Below, piece after piece: positions 40,090 through 49,786 of a stretch of DNA of 64,000 nt. A program made the translations under genes and the position numbers. The notes under the pieces were generated by a model. The model saw nothing but the letters and a program-made list of their open reading frames with translations. It was not told the DNA's origin and searched no databases. This DNA comes from Paenibacillus sanguinis 2301083 = DSM 16941 (GTDB taxonomy: Bacteria > Bacillota > Bacilli > Paenibacillales > Paenibacillaceae). Position 1 is the stretch's first letter. Each line of letters begins with the position of its first letter. The DNA is taken from positions 248,001-312,000 of the forward strand of contig NZ_KB895380.1 in the NCBI RefSeq assembly GCF_000374825.1, in the 5' to 3' direction.

Positions 40090-41892
40090 ATGAACAAACA
40101 AACGGAGAGAAAGAAGCTACACGAGGTTAGCCAAGTGCTGGCAGATGTCGCCAAGGGACAGGTGAAGGCTGACTTGGTGGTCAAGAACGGGACTCTGGTG
40201 AACGTTTATACGGGAGAATTGCTGCCCCACACGGATATAGCCATTGCCGCCGGAAGAATTGCTTACGTGGGCAACGCCGCACATACGATTGGCGAGAAGA
40301 CCAAGGTCATTGAGGCTGATGGCCGCTACATCTCTCCAGGATTGCTGGATGGTCATATGCACGTCGAGAGCACAATGCTATCGGTCACGGAATTTGCCAA
40401 GGCCGCCCTTGCCAAAGGAACGACCGCCATCTTTATGGACCCTCATGAGATTGCCAATGTTTTTGGCCGGGACGGCGTCCGCTGGATGCACGAGGAAGGA
40501 CAAGGCTTGCCATTGAAGGTATACACCACCTTCCCCTCCTGCGTGCCGGCCACGGATCATCTGGAGGATGCAGGTGCTGCGCTTGGCGTCGAAGACATCG
40601 CTGACGGTATGACCTGGCCTGGTGTAGAGGGGCTTGGTGAAGTCATGAACTTCCCTGGTGTGGTCGATGGCGACCCCAAGATGCTAGGCGAGATCCGGGC
40701 CACTATGGAGGCCGGCAAGACGGTCACCGGGCATTTCCCCAGTGATGACGAAGCCCTGCTTCAAGCCTACATCGCTGCCGGTGTCACCTCCTGTCACGAG
40801 ACCGTTACGCGGGAGCAGGGCCTGACCAAGCTCCGGCTTGGCATGCATCTGATGATCCGGGAAGGCTCTGCCTGGCAGGATGTCAAGGAAGTCATCAAGG
40901 TTGTGACCGAGGATCACGTCAATCCGGCCCAAATTCTCCTTGTAACCGACGACGTCTATCCACAAACGTTGATCGAGCAAGGCCATATTAATCACGTTGT
41001 CCGCCGTGCCATCGAGGAGGGCGTCGACCCGGTGACAGCCATTCAGATGAGTACGATCAACACGGCCCGCCACTTTAAGGTAGACGGGGATGTCGGCGGT
41101 CTCGCGCCCGGCAAGTTCGCAGACGTGCTGCTGATCGACGATCTGACCCGGATGGAGCCTTCCACAGTTATTACGGATGGTGAGGTCATATTTGATAGCG
41201 GAAGTCTTTGCTTCGACTTCCCTGTCTACCAATATCCGCCGGAGGCTCGCCAGTCTGTTCATCTGACGCGTACGTTAACCGTTGAGGATTTCCTTTATCG
41301 TAGCAACGGCAGTGGTAAAAATGAAACTACCATTCACGTCATCGATGTCATTGAGAACAGCGCTCGTACGCAAAAGAGTACGGCTACCATAAAGGTGGAC
41401 AGCCAGGGTATGCTGCGTCCTGCTCCTGATCAGGACATTGCCACACTCGCCTGCATCGACCGCCATCGCGGCTCCGATGATCTGTCGCTGGCATTCGCCC
41501 GGGGGTTCGGCCTGAAGCGTGGTGCCGTGGCCTCCACGGTTGCTCATGACAGCCACAATCTGCTGGTCATGGGGACCAGCGCCGAGGATATGGCCTTCGC
41601 TGCAAATGAACTAGCCAAGCTGGGCGGCGGCATGATCGCTGTCCTGGATGGCCAGGTGCTCGCCGCCGTTCCCATGGTTATTGCCGGGCTGATGTCGGAC
41701 CAGCCGCTAGAGAAGGTCGTAGCTCAGGTGAAACAACTGGAGGAAGCCTGGAGAACACTTGGATGCCAGCTGAACGCACCGTTCATGACCTTCTCGCTGA
41801 TTGCTCTGCCCGTCATTCCGGAGCTGCGCATCACCAACCGTGGCTTGGCTGACGTGAATACCTTCCAGCTCATACCTGTCGAGCTCCAGTAG
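40090..41892 (+). CDS. ade: Adenine deaminase
   Basis: 600 residues of the amidohydrolase superfamily. GLLDGHMHVESTML carries the metal-binding HxH, IFMDPHEIANV follows, GHFPSDDE and VTSCHETVT provide further His ligands, LLVTDDVYPQTL the Asp, and the C-terminal extra domain (GGMIAVLDGQVLAAVPMVIAGLMSD) is specific to AdeC-type adenine deaminases. It converts adenine to hypoxanthine for purine salvage. ATG 40090 lies rather far (14 bases) from GGAG. Monocistronic. Confidence 0.95.
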   Translation: MNKQTERKKLHEVSQVLADVAKGQVKADLVVKNGTLVNVYTGELLPHTDIAIAAGRIAYVGNAAHTIGEKTKVIEADGRYISPGLLDGHMHVESTMLSVTEFAKAALAKGTTAIFMDPHEIANVFGRDGVRWMHEEGQGLPLKVYTTFPSCVPATDHLEDAGAALGVEDIADGMTWPGVEGLGEVMNFPGVVDGDPKMLGEIRATMEAGKTVTGHFPSDDEALLQAYIAAGVTSCHETVTREQGLTKLRLGMHLMIREGSAWQDVKEVIKVVTEDHVNPAQILLVTDDVYPQTLIEQGHINHVVRRAIEEGVDPVTAIQMSTINTARHFKVDGDVGGLAPGKFADVLLIDDLTRMEPSTVITDGEVIFDSGSLCFDFPVYQYPPEARQSVHLTRTLTVEDFLYRSNGSGKNETTIHVIDVIENSARTQKSTATIKVDSQGMLRPAPDQDIATLACIDRHRGSDDLSLAFARGFGLKRGAVASTVAHDSHNLLVMGTSAEDMAFAANELAKLGGGMIAVLDGQVLAAVPMVIAGLMSDQPLEKVVAQVKQLEEAWRTLGCQLNAPFMTFSLIALPVIPELRITNRGLADVNTFQLIPVELQ

Positions 41893-41920
41893 AGCACTCT
41901 TCTAAAAAAATAGTTCAAAC

Positions 41921-41975
41921 AACAAACTCCAATCCCGGGAATACTTTCCTTTCCGCAGGATTGGAGTTTGTTTTG
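41921..41975. terminator. Bidirectional terminator between ade and the LacI gene
   Basis: CAAACTCCAATCC and GGATTGGAGTTTG, 13-bp perfect arms between convergent genes. Confidence 0.88.
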
Positions 41976-41982
41976 AGTCTCT

Positions 41983-42990
41983 TCACACCAGGGATCTTGC
42001 CGATTCCCGACAGATGAATTGAGTATCCATGAGCACCCGCTCACCGGTGCCTGTCCCTTGCTCAATCCACTCCAGCACTTTGCGTGCCCCCATGAGAGCT
42101 AACTGCTCAATCGGCCGTTTCACGGTCGTGAGCGGAGGCGTAGTGTAGGAGGCGAAGCCGATATCGTCGAAGCCCACGACGGAAATATCCTCCGGGATAC
42201 TCACCCCTGCTTCGGCTGCTGCCTTCATCGCACCGATGGCCATATCATCATTGCCGCAAAATACAGCAGAGGGACGTTCCGGCAAGGAGAGCAGCCGCCG
42301 CATGGCCTGATATCCACTCTCCACGTCATAACGACCTTCCACAATGTACTCTTCACTTGTCGAAAGACCTGCCGCACCCATCGCCCGCTGATAACCCTCA
42401 TTCCGCTCCGCTGTCGATTTATATCCCGAGATTCCCTTGATCAGTGCGATTCGGGTATGCCCGCCCGCAATGAGATAACGGGTTAGCTGCTCGGCCCCAT
42501 CCCGATCATTTGAGGCCAGATTTACAATCCCGGAATCTTGCTTGCCCATGTCACGGTTCAGCACGACCAGGGGAATTCCCTGCTCACGTACATGCTGGAT
42601 GAATGCATCATCGCGTTCGCTCTGGCTCATCAGCAAAATGCCATCAAAGGCGCGCCGGTGAATCGGAGTATAGTGCTCATAATCATCAATACCACGAAGA
42701 ACTAAATTATACTGGACACCGATGCCTTGGTTCACACCGCGAAGTACCTCGGCCAGAAAGCTGGAGGATGTTCCCCGGGCCATGCTTGTAAAGAATAGAC
42801 CAATCGTATGCGAACGCTGCAGAACCAGACTCTTCGCATTCACATTCGGAACGTAATTCAACTGCTCGGCAATTTCCTTAATTTTGCGCCTGGTCTCCTC
42901 CTTGATAAGCGGGCTGTTGTTGAGCGCCCGGGAGACCGTCATATGTGAGACATTCGCCAGCTTGGCGATGTCCTTGATCGTTGCAGACAT
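41983..42990 (-). CDS. LacI-family repressor, probably of uxaC
   Basis: 335 residues: N-terminal HTH (SATIKDIAKLANVSHMTVSRALNNSP), hinge helix region NVNAKSLVLQRSHTIGLFF, and a periplasmic-binding-like effector domain (GILLMSQ, VVLNRDMG, VFCGNDDMAIGAMKAAAEAG, VVGFDDIGFASYTTPPLTTV). It lies 21 bp after uxaC on the same strand, and two palindromes cover the uxaC promoter, so it likely controls hexuronate use (ExuR/KdgR-like). ATG 42990 follows AAGGGCGCTTTTG. Confidence 0.88.
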   Translation of the reverse strand: MSATIKDIAKLANVSHMTVSRALNNSPLIKEETRRKIKEIAEQLNYVPNVNAKSLVLQRSHTIGLFFTSMARGTSSSFLAEVLRGVNQGIGVQYNLVLRGIDDYEHYTPIHRRAFDGILLMSQSERDDAFIQHVREQGIPLVVLNRDMGKQDSGIVNLASNDRDGAEQLTRYLIAGGHTRIALIKGISGYKSTAERNEGYQRAMGAAGLSTSEEYIVEGRYDVESGYQAMRRLLSLPERPSAVFCGNDDMAIGAMKAAAEAGVSIPEDISVVGFDDIGFASYTTPPLTTVKRPIEQLALMGARKVLEWIEQGTGTGERVLMDTQFICRESARSLV

Positions 42991-43011
42991 CAAAAGCGCC
43001 CTTTCTACCTT

Positions 43012-44421
43012 CTATTCAGGAAATGCAAAATAGCGTTCGGCGTTACCATAACATATATCCGTAACGATCTGGCCGAGCAGCTCGTAATCCTCAGGCGCTT
43101 CTCCCCGATCCACCCAATCACCCAATACATCGCATAGGATACGCCGGAAATATTCGTGGCGCGGATAAGACAGGAAGCTCCGGGAATCGGTCAGCATGCC
43201 GACAAATTGAGACAACACACCCAGATTAGCCAGAGTCTTCATTTGCTCGATCATGCCTTCCTTCGTGTCGTTAAACCACCAGGCCGTGCCTAGCTGGATT
43301 TTACCCGGAACACCACCGCCCTGGAAGCTCCCCATGATGCTCGCCAGAACGGCATAATCGTTAGCATTCAGTGAGTACAAAATCGTCTTGGGCAGTGTCC
43401 CGGCCTTCTGAATGCCGTCCAGCAGCCCGGCCAGCGCATCAGCTACCTGACCATCGTTAATGGCATCATAGCCGGTATCGGGTCCAAGCTGCTTGAACAT
43501 CGCCGTATTCACATTCCTCAGGGCATGGATATGCAGTTGCATCGCCCAGCCGCGTACCGCGTACGCCTGGCCCAGGAAACGCATCGTATACGATTTGTAT
43601 TTTTTCTCCTCCAGCGGGGTTACCTTGCCTTTGCTCAACACCTTGGCGAAGATAGCATCCGCTTCCCTCCGGGTCGTCTCCCGATACTCAATCGTATCCA
43701 GCGCATGATCCGACACCCGACCTCCCGCCTCGTGAAAGAAGTCGATTCTGGCTTCAAGCGCCGCAAGCAAGTCCCCATAGCTTTTGATCTCCTTGCCGGT
43801 CGCGGCTTCCAGCTTACCTAGCCATGGCTTGAAGGTTGCCCGGTTGATCTCCAGAAATTTATCGGGACGGAAGCTAGGCAGCACCTTGGCCGTAAACCCC
43901 TCCAGCTCCTTGATTTTGAAATGATATTCCAACGAATCCGCGGGGTCATCCGTCGTGCAAACCACCGTTACCTTTGACTTCATAATCAGGTCTCTGGCTC
44001 CAAAGCCTTCCCCTTGCAGCTTGGCATTGGCTTTCTCCCAAATTGCCGGAGCAGTCTGCTCATTCAACAGTTCCCGAATGTCGAAGAAGCGCTGCAGCTC
44101 CAAGTGCGTCCAATGATACAGCGGGTTGCCAATCAGCTTCGGCATGACCGAAGCCCAGGCCAGAAATTTGTCATAATCCTCGGCAGCCCCGGTAATCAAC
44201 GACTCGTCCACACCACATGCCCGCATCACCCGCCATTTGTAATGATCTCCCCCCAGCCAGGCTTCCGTCAGATTGCGAAAGGTCTTGTTCTCATAGATTT
44301 CCTGCGGACTCAAGTGACAGTGGTAGTCAATGATCGGCAGCTCCTTGGCATACTGGTGATAGAGCACCTCAGCCGACTCACTCTTCAGCAGAAAATTTTT
44401 ACCCAAAAATTTCTTCGCCAT
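43012..44421 (-). CDS. uxaC: Glucuronate isomerase
   Basis: 469 residues; amidohydrolase-type fold with metal site IIDYHCHLSPQEI, VCTTDDPADSLEYH, and C-terminal LTDSRSFLSYPRHEYFRRILCD, all characteristic of UxaC. It isomerises glucuronate to fructuronate (and galacturonate to tagaturonate), the first step of hexuronate catabolism. No other hexuronate genes are in the window. ATG 44421 follows GAAGGGAGCAGGGAA. Confidence 0.97.
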   Translation of the reverse strand: MAKKFLGKNFLLKSESAEVLYHQYAKELPIIDYHCHLSPQEIYENKTFRNLTEAWLGGDHYKWRVMRACGVDESLITGAAEDYDKFLAWASVMPKLIGNPLYHWTHLELQRFFDIRELLNEQTAPAIWEKANAKLQGEGFGARDLIMKSKVTVVCTTDDPADSLEYHFKIKELEGFTAKVLPSFRPDKFLEINRATFKPWLGKLEAATGKEIKSYGDLLAALEARIDFFHEAGGRVSDHALDTIEYRETTRREADAIFAKVLSKGKVTPLEEKKYKSYTMRFLGQAYAVRGWAMQLHIHALRNVNTAMFKQLGPDTGYDAINDGQVADALAGLLDGIQKAGTLPKTILYSLNANDYAVLASIMGSFQGGGVPGKIQLGTAWWFNDTKEGMIEQMKTLANLGVLSQFVGMLTDSRSFLSYPRHEYFRRILCDVLGDWVDRGEAPEDYELLGQIVTDICYGNAERYFAFPE

Positions 44422-44468
44422 TTCCCTGCTCCCTTCAATCTAATCTCAGATTTTAACTCAATCATTTC

Positions 44469-44518
44469 ATGTTCACGTTAACATTATGATAGCTGATATT
44501 TATTGTAAACGTTTTACC
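44469..44518 (-). promoter_or_regulatory. Promoter and double LacI-type operator of uxaC
   Basis: On the reverse strand TTTACA, 17 bases, TAATGT. ATGTTCACGTTAACAT (44469-44484) overlaps the -10, and TTGTAAACGTTTTACC (44503-44518) overlaps the -35. Both have the central CG of LacI-family sites; the second is also close to a CcpA cre site. Confidence 0.65.
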
Positions 44519-44618
44519 GCAAAAAGCAAGGAGGTTTGTCGCCTTCTCCCCATAAGAAAAACATCTATCGATGTACTATCTTTGATGCCAGACCACGTTA
44601 AGCGGCAGTTTTGCTTGC

Positions 44619-44666
44619 GATTATAGAATTGTTCAGCTCCGCTGAAAGCTTATAAATTCTATAATC
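44619..44666. repeat. Long intergenic hairpin (possible dispersed repeat unit)
   Basis: GATTATAGAATT and AATTCTATAATC are 12-bp perfect arms, with inner CAGC/GCTG. It is not followed by a T run on either side in the usual terminator way and looks like a short palindromic element. Confidence 0.5.
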
Positions 44667-44667
44667 T

Positions 44668-44712
44668 TAAAAAAAGCTGCTCACACGACTGGATGCCATG
44701 CAAGCAGCTTTA
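44668..44712 (-). terminator. Terminator after the DUF4163/DUF3298 gene
   Basis: On the reverse strand AAGCTGCTTG...AGCAGCTT followed by TTTTT. It overlaps the last bases before the gene end at 44722. Confidence 0.75.
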
Positions 44713-44721
44713 CTACATCTT

Positions 44722-45513
44722 TTAGCGTGTCTTGAAATTAAATGGATCGGCCCCTGGTGGCAGCAGCTTGGAGAACGGGAAATAATACTCGGGGAACCCA
44801 TAGACGTAAGGCAGATAATCATACAGCTGGAAAAAAATTGTGACCCCCTGATCCTTGACATAATACGAAGGATTAGGTCCCACTGTTTTGAAATTGCCAA
44901 AGTAGCCTTCCGTTTGCTGAAGCTGCTTGGCAATCTCCGGATCAACGATGCTGCGATAATTAGGATTTGCCCGCAGCAGCTCATCCAGCGTAAGCAGCTT
45001 GCCATCGCTAAGACGGAAGGTTAAGCCCTCGCGGTAAGTCATACCATGGGCGCCGCCTGTGTACGAATAGGTGTCCTGATACAAGCTGAGCACCCCGTTG
45101 GCGTTATAGGTCACCTTGTAGGTGCCTACATATTCATAAGGATTCCCGCTTGGCGTGCTGGGCTGGCTCGCTTTGGCTTCCTTGAGCGAGCTGGCCACGA
45201 ATGTCTCAGCTTTTTCCTTCAGCAAACGGTTGATTTTCTTCTGCACCGACTTGTTCTTCAACCCGCTGATCTGCGGATAATCAACTTTAATCGACGCCTC
45301 GGGAATTTTCTTCTCCATCGTATGATTAGTAATGGTGACATTGGCTTGCTTAGGTGCAGCTGTCGGAAGGACTCCTCCCATATTCACACCCGTATGCAGG
45401 TTCACCGCCATCCCGGAGTCTATTGCCATTGCCGCAGCAGACACTACACTTGAACTGGATAACAGCAGCACTGCAGTTATAAACAACGTCATCCATTTAA
45501 CAGTTAGCTTCAT
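44722..45513 (-). CDS. Secreted DUF4163/DUF3298 protein (RsiV/PdaC-like)
   Basis: 263 residues: signal peptide (1-27), then IPEASIKVDYPQISGLKNKSVQKKINRLLKEKAE (DUF4163 pattern) and SYTGGAHGMTYREGLTFRLSDGKLLTLDELL with FFQLYDYLPYVYGFPEYYFPFSKL (DUF3298 pattern). This pair occurs in the anti-sigma factor RsiV and the deacetylase PdaC, where it binds cell-wall material or lysozyme. Here it is a stand-alone exported protein without membrane anchor or catalytic domain. ATG 45513 follows AAGGGTGGCGATTACAG. Confidence 0.85.
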   Translation of the reverse strand: MKLTVKWMTLFITAVLLLSSSSVVSAAAMAIDSGMAVNLHTGVNMGGVLPTAAPKQANVTITNHTMEKKIPEASIKVDYPQISGLKNKSVQKKINRLLKEKAETFVASSLKEAKASQPSTPSGNPYEYVGTYKVTYNANGVLSLYQDTYSYTGGAHGMTYREGLTFRLSDGKLLTLDELLRANPNYRSIVDPEIAKQLQQTEGYFGNFKTVGPNPSYYVKDQGVTIFFQLYDYLPYVYGFPEYYFPFSKLLPPGADPFNFKTR

Positions 45514-45673
45514 CTGTAATCGCCACCCTTTTGCTTTTGAATACTTTAATTATGACCCTGCTGGAAGATTTTCATGTACACAGCCAGAATACAAAAAAGC
45601 GCCGTAATTCTCCACTAATCATGGGGAACCACGACGCTACCTATTCCATTTGCTCTGTCTTCCCCGAAACGCT

Positions 45674-46720
45674 CTATTCCCGGCCGCTCTTCAGCTCTGT
45701 CCAAAGACGGTCATAAAGTTGCAGCTTATCGCCCACATCCCCAAGCCATTCGGTACGGGAAAGTTCCTCTTCAGACAAGTTAATCATTTTGTCGTTTAAA
45801 TATTCTTCACTATGGAACTCGGCTGCCTTCGTATTCGGGTCGCTGTAGCCAATCGATTCATAGTTCTTGGCACTGATCTCCGGCGTCATCATGAAATTGA
45901 TAAATTTTTCAGCCAGCTCTTTATTCTTCGCATCCTTCGGAATGGCATAGTTATCCGACCAGATGGTCCCGCCTTCCTTTGGCACGACATAAGCTACATC
46001 CGGATTATCCTGAGCAATGAAGGAGGCATCGCCAGACCATACGGTAGCAATCCAGCCTTCCTCCTGAATCATCTTCTGCTTGATGTTATCTGTATCAAAG
46101 GCTAGCACGCTAGGCAGCAGGCTCTTTAAGTCAGCTACAGCCGCATTAATCTGGCCTTCGTCCGTAGAACTGTTGGAGTGACCGTTCTTCTTGAGCGCCA
46201 TTCCGATGACTTCCCGGTTATCGTCCAATAAGATGACTTTGCCCTTATATGCAGGATTCCAGAGGTCTTCCCAGCTATCAATCTCGTCTTTAACATATTT
46301 GGTGTTGTAAGCAATTCCCGTGACCCCTGACATATAGACGATGGAGTATTTGTTCCCCGGATCATAGGACGGGTTCTTGTACGCTTCCGCCAACCCCTCA
46401 AAGTTCGGGATATTATTCATATCCAGCGGCGCCAGCAGGTCCTGTTTAATCATGGTAGCTACCATGTAATCCGACGGTTGAATCAAATCATAGCCGCCGC
46501 CACCTGCCTTGATCTTGGCCAGCAAATCCTCGTTGTTGGCGAACACGTCATAGTTGATCTTTACGTCAAACTCTTGCTCGAACTGCTCCAGCACTTCCTC
46601 GTCAAAGTTATCGGCCCAGCTATAAATGTTGAGTGTTTCTTTGGACGATCCGCACCCGGACAACAGTCCTGTTACCATCATTCCCGCCAGCACCAGGCCA
46701 GCCCATTTCATTTTTTTCAA
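45674..46720 (-). CDS. potD: Spermidine/putrescine-binding lipoprotein PotD
   Basis: 348 residues with lipobox LLSGC after a short signal peptide, then LNIYSWADNFDEEVLEQFEQEFDVKINYD, YDLIQPSDYMV, GVTGIAYN, WEDLWNPAYKGKV, and AEKFINFMMTPEISA, the standard polyamine-binding protein pattern. It delivers substrate to PotABC. TTG 46720 follows GGGAGATCGAGAA. Gap of 85 bp to potC; last gene of the operon. Confidence 0.93.
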   Translation of the reverse strand: MKKMKWAGLVLAGMMVTGLLSGCGSSKETLNIYSWADNFDEEVLEQFEQEFDVKINYDVFANNEDLLAKIKAGGGGYDLIQPSDYMVATMIKQDLLAPLDMNNIPNFEGLAEAYKNPSYDPGNKYSIVYMSGVTGIAYNTKYVKDEIDSWEDLWNPAYKGKVILLDDNREVIGMALKKNGHSNSSTDEGQINAAVADLKSLLPSVLAFDTDNIKQKMIQEEGWIATVWSGDASFIAQDNPDVAYVVPKEGGTIWSDNYAIPKDAKNKELAEKFINFMMTPEISAKNYESIGYSDPNTKAAEFHSEEYLNDKMINLSEEELSRTEWLGDVGDKLQLYDRLWTELKSGRE

Positions 46721-46805
46721 TTCTCGATCTCCCTTCTTGTCTTTACAATATCTTGCTTATTATGCATGCTCTTTAGTTCATCTGATAGCCTTTCACTACA
46801 AGAAC

Positions 46806-47612
46806 TCAGAATGGCAGCATAGACTTTTTCTTCTGGCCTTTGCCACGATTCAACATAAATTGCGCCAGAAAAATCAAAGTCACCGTCACCACGATCAAAA
46901 TCGTACACAGCGCGTTAATTTCCGGGGAAATACCCCGTTTGACCTGCCCGTAAATATATATGGGCAACGTCGTCGAATTCGGTCCACTGACAAAAAAGCT
47001 GACCATAAAATCATCCAGCGACAAAGTGAACGCTATTAGTGCGCCGGATATAATACCAGGCGAAATTTGCGGCAGAGTCACATAGCGGAAGGTTTGCCAC
47101 GCGCTGGCACCCAAATCCTGAGCCGCTTCCTCCAGTTGTCCCCCCATCCCCGACAATCGAGTCGTTACGACAACATAAACATAAGACAAGCTAAAGGTAA
47201 TATGGGCGATGATAATAGTTATCTTGCCCAGCGGCATGTTGATTTGATTAAACAAGACCAGCAAGCTTAACCCCATTATAATGTCCGGTATGATAATCGG
47301 CAGATACAATAATCCGCCCATTCCCGTCTTCAAGCGTCTCCCCAGCTTACGCATAGCCAGCGCAGCCAACGTACCCAATATTGTCGAAACGATAGTCGAG
47401 ACGGCAGCCACAATCAAGCTATTGGTAAGTGCCTCCATAACATGCCGGTTCTGAAATAACGAGATGTACCATTCAAACGTAAAGCCGCTCCAATCCGCAG
47501 CCAGTCTGGAGCTGTTAAACGAATACGCCACAATGAATCCAATGGGTACATAAATGAAGATCATTACTAGCAAGGAGTGTATGCCCAGGATTGAATGATC
47601 TTTTGTCCTCAT
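46806..47612 (-). CDS. potC: Polyamine ABC transporter permease PotC
   Basis: 268 residues, six membrane helices, with the EAA loop LEEAAQDLGASAWQTFRYVTLPQISPGI for docking on PotA. It overlaps potB by four bases (ATGA). Ends in a basic tail. Confidence 0.93.
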   Translation of the reverse strand: MRTKDHSILGIHSLLVMIFIYVPIGFIVAYSFNSSRLAADWSGFTFEWYISLFQNRHVMEALTNSLIVAAVSTIVSTILGTLAALAMRKLGRRLKTGMGGLLYLPIIIPDIIMGLSLLVLFNQINMPLGKITIIIAHITFSLSYVYVVVTTRLSGMGGQLEEAAQDLGASAWQTFRYVTLPQISPGIISGALIAFTLSLDDFMVSFFVSGPNSTTLPIYIYGQVKRGISPEINALCTILIVVTVTLIFLAQFMLNRGKGQKKKSMLPF

Positions 47613-48460
47613 GAGCGCACCTCCCGCGACGATTGATATCGTGAGGTCATCGCCCGATTAAAGAGCAGGATCATAATCAGCGACGTAATCACGAAAATGA
47701 CCGACAACGCCGAGCCAAACGGCCAATTGCGAGCACCCAGGAACTGGCTTTGAATAATGTTGCTGATCATCGCTGCTTTCGCGCCCCCAAGAATGTCCGT
47801 AACCACGAACATCCCTGTTGTCGAGACATAGACTAGCACCGATCCGGTCATAATACCCGATTTGGTCTGCGGCAGCGTGATATGCCAGAACGATTTCCAT
47901 CGGGTCGCCCCAAGGTCGGAAGCCGCCTCCAGGAGCTTCTTGTCCATTTGCTCCAAAGCGACATAAATCGGCAGCACCATGAACGGGATAAAGGTATACA
48001 CCATCCCCAGCAGCACCGCTCCTTTGGTATACAGCATCTGCAGCGGCTCCTGAATCAAGCCAGCTCCCAGAAGAAGTTCATTCACGACGCCCTGTGTCCT
48101 CAGTAACAGCACCCACGCATAGGTCCGTATCAGGAAATTAATCCAGAATGGCACTGTAATGAGGACAAGGCCCCAGGTTTGCATTCTCGGGCCGGCGTTA
48201 GCAATATAGTACGCTAATGGATAGCTTAGCAGTAGACACAATACCGTTGTAAGCACCGACAACACAATCGTATCCCAATAAATACCCAGATACAGTGGAT
48301 CAAAAAACAGCTTGTATGATTCCAGATTAAAGCCGGGCACTACATTGCCGAGGTCGTCCCGGCCCATAAAGGAGATGCCGACAACAATCAGCATGGGAAC
48401 GACCAGAAAGAGGCACAGCCACAAGAGGACCGGCAGCATATTCAAGCTTGATCTTCTCAT
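47609..48460 (-). CDS. potB: Polyamine ABC transporter permease PotB
   Basis: 283 residues, six membrane helices, [17 protein letters not shown] and the EAA loop [31 protein letters not shown] overlaps the potA stop (ATGA), with GAGGTGG before. Confidence 0.93.
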   Translation of the reverse strand: MRRSSLNMLPVLLWLCLFLVVPMLIVVGISFMGRDDLGNVVPGFNLESYKLFFDPLYLGIYWDTIVLSVLTTVLCLLLSYPLAYYIANAGPRMQTWGLVLITVPFWINFLIRTYAWVLLLRTQGVVNELLLGAGLIQEPLQMLYTKGAVLLGMVYTFIPFMVLPIYVALEQMDKKLLEAASDLGATRWKSFWHITLPQTKSGIMTGSVLVYVSTTGMFVVTDILGGAKAAMISNIIQSQFLGARNWPFGSALSVIFVITSLIMILLFNRAMTSRYQSSREVRS

Positions 48461-49431
48461 GAGCCGATAACCACCTCATCTTCCGACTTCCAATTCACCC
48501 CAACCGCTTCTCCAACTTGCCAGGATCGCTCATCTTCACCGCCAAGCACGACCGATACACGCATCGGCTCATTATCAAGCTGAACGACCAGCTTATGGAC
48601 ACCGCCCAGGTACAGCACATCCAGCACCTCGCCACTGCGCTTGGCTCCACTGATCGCGTCACCACTAATCGCCTGTAGCTTCTCCGGCCGAACGGCAAAT
48701 AACTCGCCATCTCGTGAGAATACATTGTTCTCTCCCACAAAGGTCGCGGAGAATAGTGTCGCTGGCTGGGCATAGATTTCCTTCGGAGTACCGATCTGCT
48801 CCACTCGGCCGCTATTCATAACGACAATGCGATCTGACATCATCATCGCTTCCTCTTGGTCATGTGTCACATAAACAAAAGTGATGCCCAGGCTTCGCTG
48901 CAACTGCTTCAGCTCCGCTTGCAGGCTCTTGCGAAGCTGCAAATCCAGCGCGCCAAGCGGCTCGTCCAACAGAAGGACCCTCGGCTTATTGGCAATGGCC
49001 CGCGCGATAGCGACCCGTTGCTGTTGTCCACCGGATAATTGATGCGGGTAACGTTTGGTCAGCGCGGTCAATTGCGTCATTTCAACCGCTTCCTGCACGC
49101 GCTCCCGCTGCTGCTGTGCCGGCATTTTTTTCATTTTCAGCCCGAAGGCGACATTTTCTTCCACCGTCATATGCGGAAACAAAGCATAATGTTGAAACAC
49201 AAGGTTCAAATCCCGGCGATTCGGTGGCAGATTCGTCAGGTCTTGCCCATCCAGCAGGATTTTCCCTCCGGTGGGCTGTTCAAACCCGGCGATCATACGC
49301 AGAATCGTCGTTTTGCCGCAGCCGCTTGGGCCCAGCAAGGTAAGGAATTCACCTTCCTTAATGGTGAGCGATAGCGGATGCAAGGCGACCTGTCCGGCAA
49401 AGCGTTTCTCTACAGCGGCCAGTTCAATCAT
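48457..49431 (-). CDS. potA: Polyamine ABC transporter ATPase PotA
   Basis: 324 residues: Walker [10 protein letters not shown], signature [14 protein letters not shown], Walker [13 protein letters not shown]-loop VTHDQEEA, and a C-terminal TOBE domain (about 240-320). It energises import by PotBC. The leader contains a promoter followed at once by a terminator, so transcription may be attenuated. Confidence 0.94.
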   Translation of the reverse strand: MIELAAVEKRFAGQVALHPLSLTIKEGEFLTLLGPSGCGKTTILRMIAGFEQPTGGKILLDGQDLTNLPPNRRDLNLVFQHYALFPHMTVEENVAFGLKMKKMPAQQQRERVQEAVEMTQLTALTKRYPHQLSGGQQQRVAIARAIANKPRVLLLDEPLGALDLQLRKSLQAELKQLQRSLGITFVYVTHDQEEAMMMSDRIVVMNSGRVEQIGTPKEIYAQPATLFSATFVGENNVFSRDGELFAVRPEKLQAISGDAISGAKRSGEVLDVLYLGGVHKLVVQLDNEPMRVSVVLGGEDERSWQVGEAVGVNWKSEDEVVIGS

Positions 49432-49472
49432 CTTGGCATCAACTCCTGAATTTAGTACTTACTTCACTTAAG

Positions 49473-49501
49473 AAAAAAAAGCCATATCCATTGGTATGGC
49501 T
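49473..49501 (-). terminator. Terminator inside the potA leader (possible attenuator)
   Basis: On the reverse strand AGCCATACCAATGGATATGGCTTTTTTTT; it ends 41 bases before the potA start and begins about 30 bases after the expected transcription start. Confidence 0.7.
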
Positions 49502-49536
49502 TTAACCTGTTAAACAATTGATTTTTTCGCATATTC

Positions 49537-49565
49537 ACTATACCTTGTTTTCCCGAGGGTTACAA
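49537..49565 (-). promoter_or_regulatory. Promoter of potABCD
   Basis: TTGTAA, 17 bases, TATAGT on the reverse strand. Confidence 0.7.
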
Positions 49566-49572
49566 TAGTTTA

Positions 49573-49615
49573 TTCACTGATACAATCTTAACTTTTTCAA
49601 GATTAAATCAGTGAA
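49573..49615. promoter_or_regulatory. Long dyad just upstream of the pot promoter
   Basis: TTCACTGAT-AATCTT / AAGATT-ATCAGTGAA form 15 paired positions with two small bulges. It is either a regulator site or a terminator stem for the upstream gene, but no T run follows. Confidence 0.5.
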
Positions 49616-49786
49616 GATAACCACCTTTTATGTAAAATAATTTACACATATGTATCTGACCTCAAAAAATAAAAAGAAGTGGCATATACTCCGCGAAGAA
49701 TAACGCCACTCCTCAACTCAGACTGCATAAATATCTTAACATCTGCTGTTCAACTCTACACGGTTGCTCAACAAGTTCTTCTGAAG

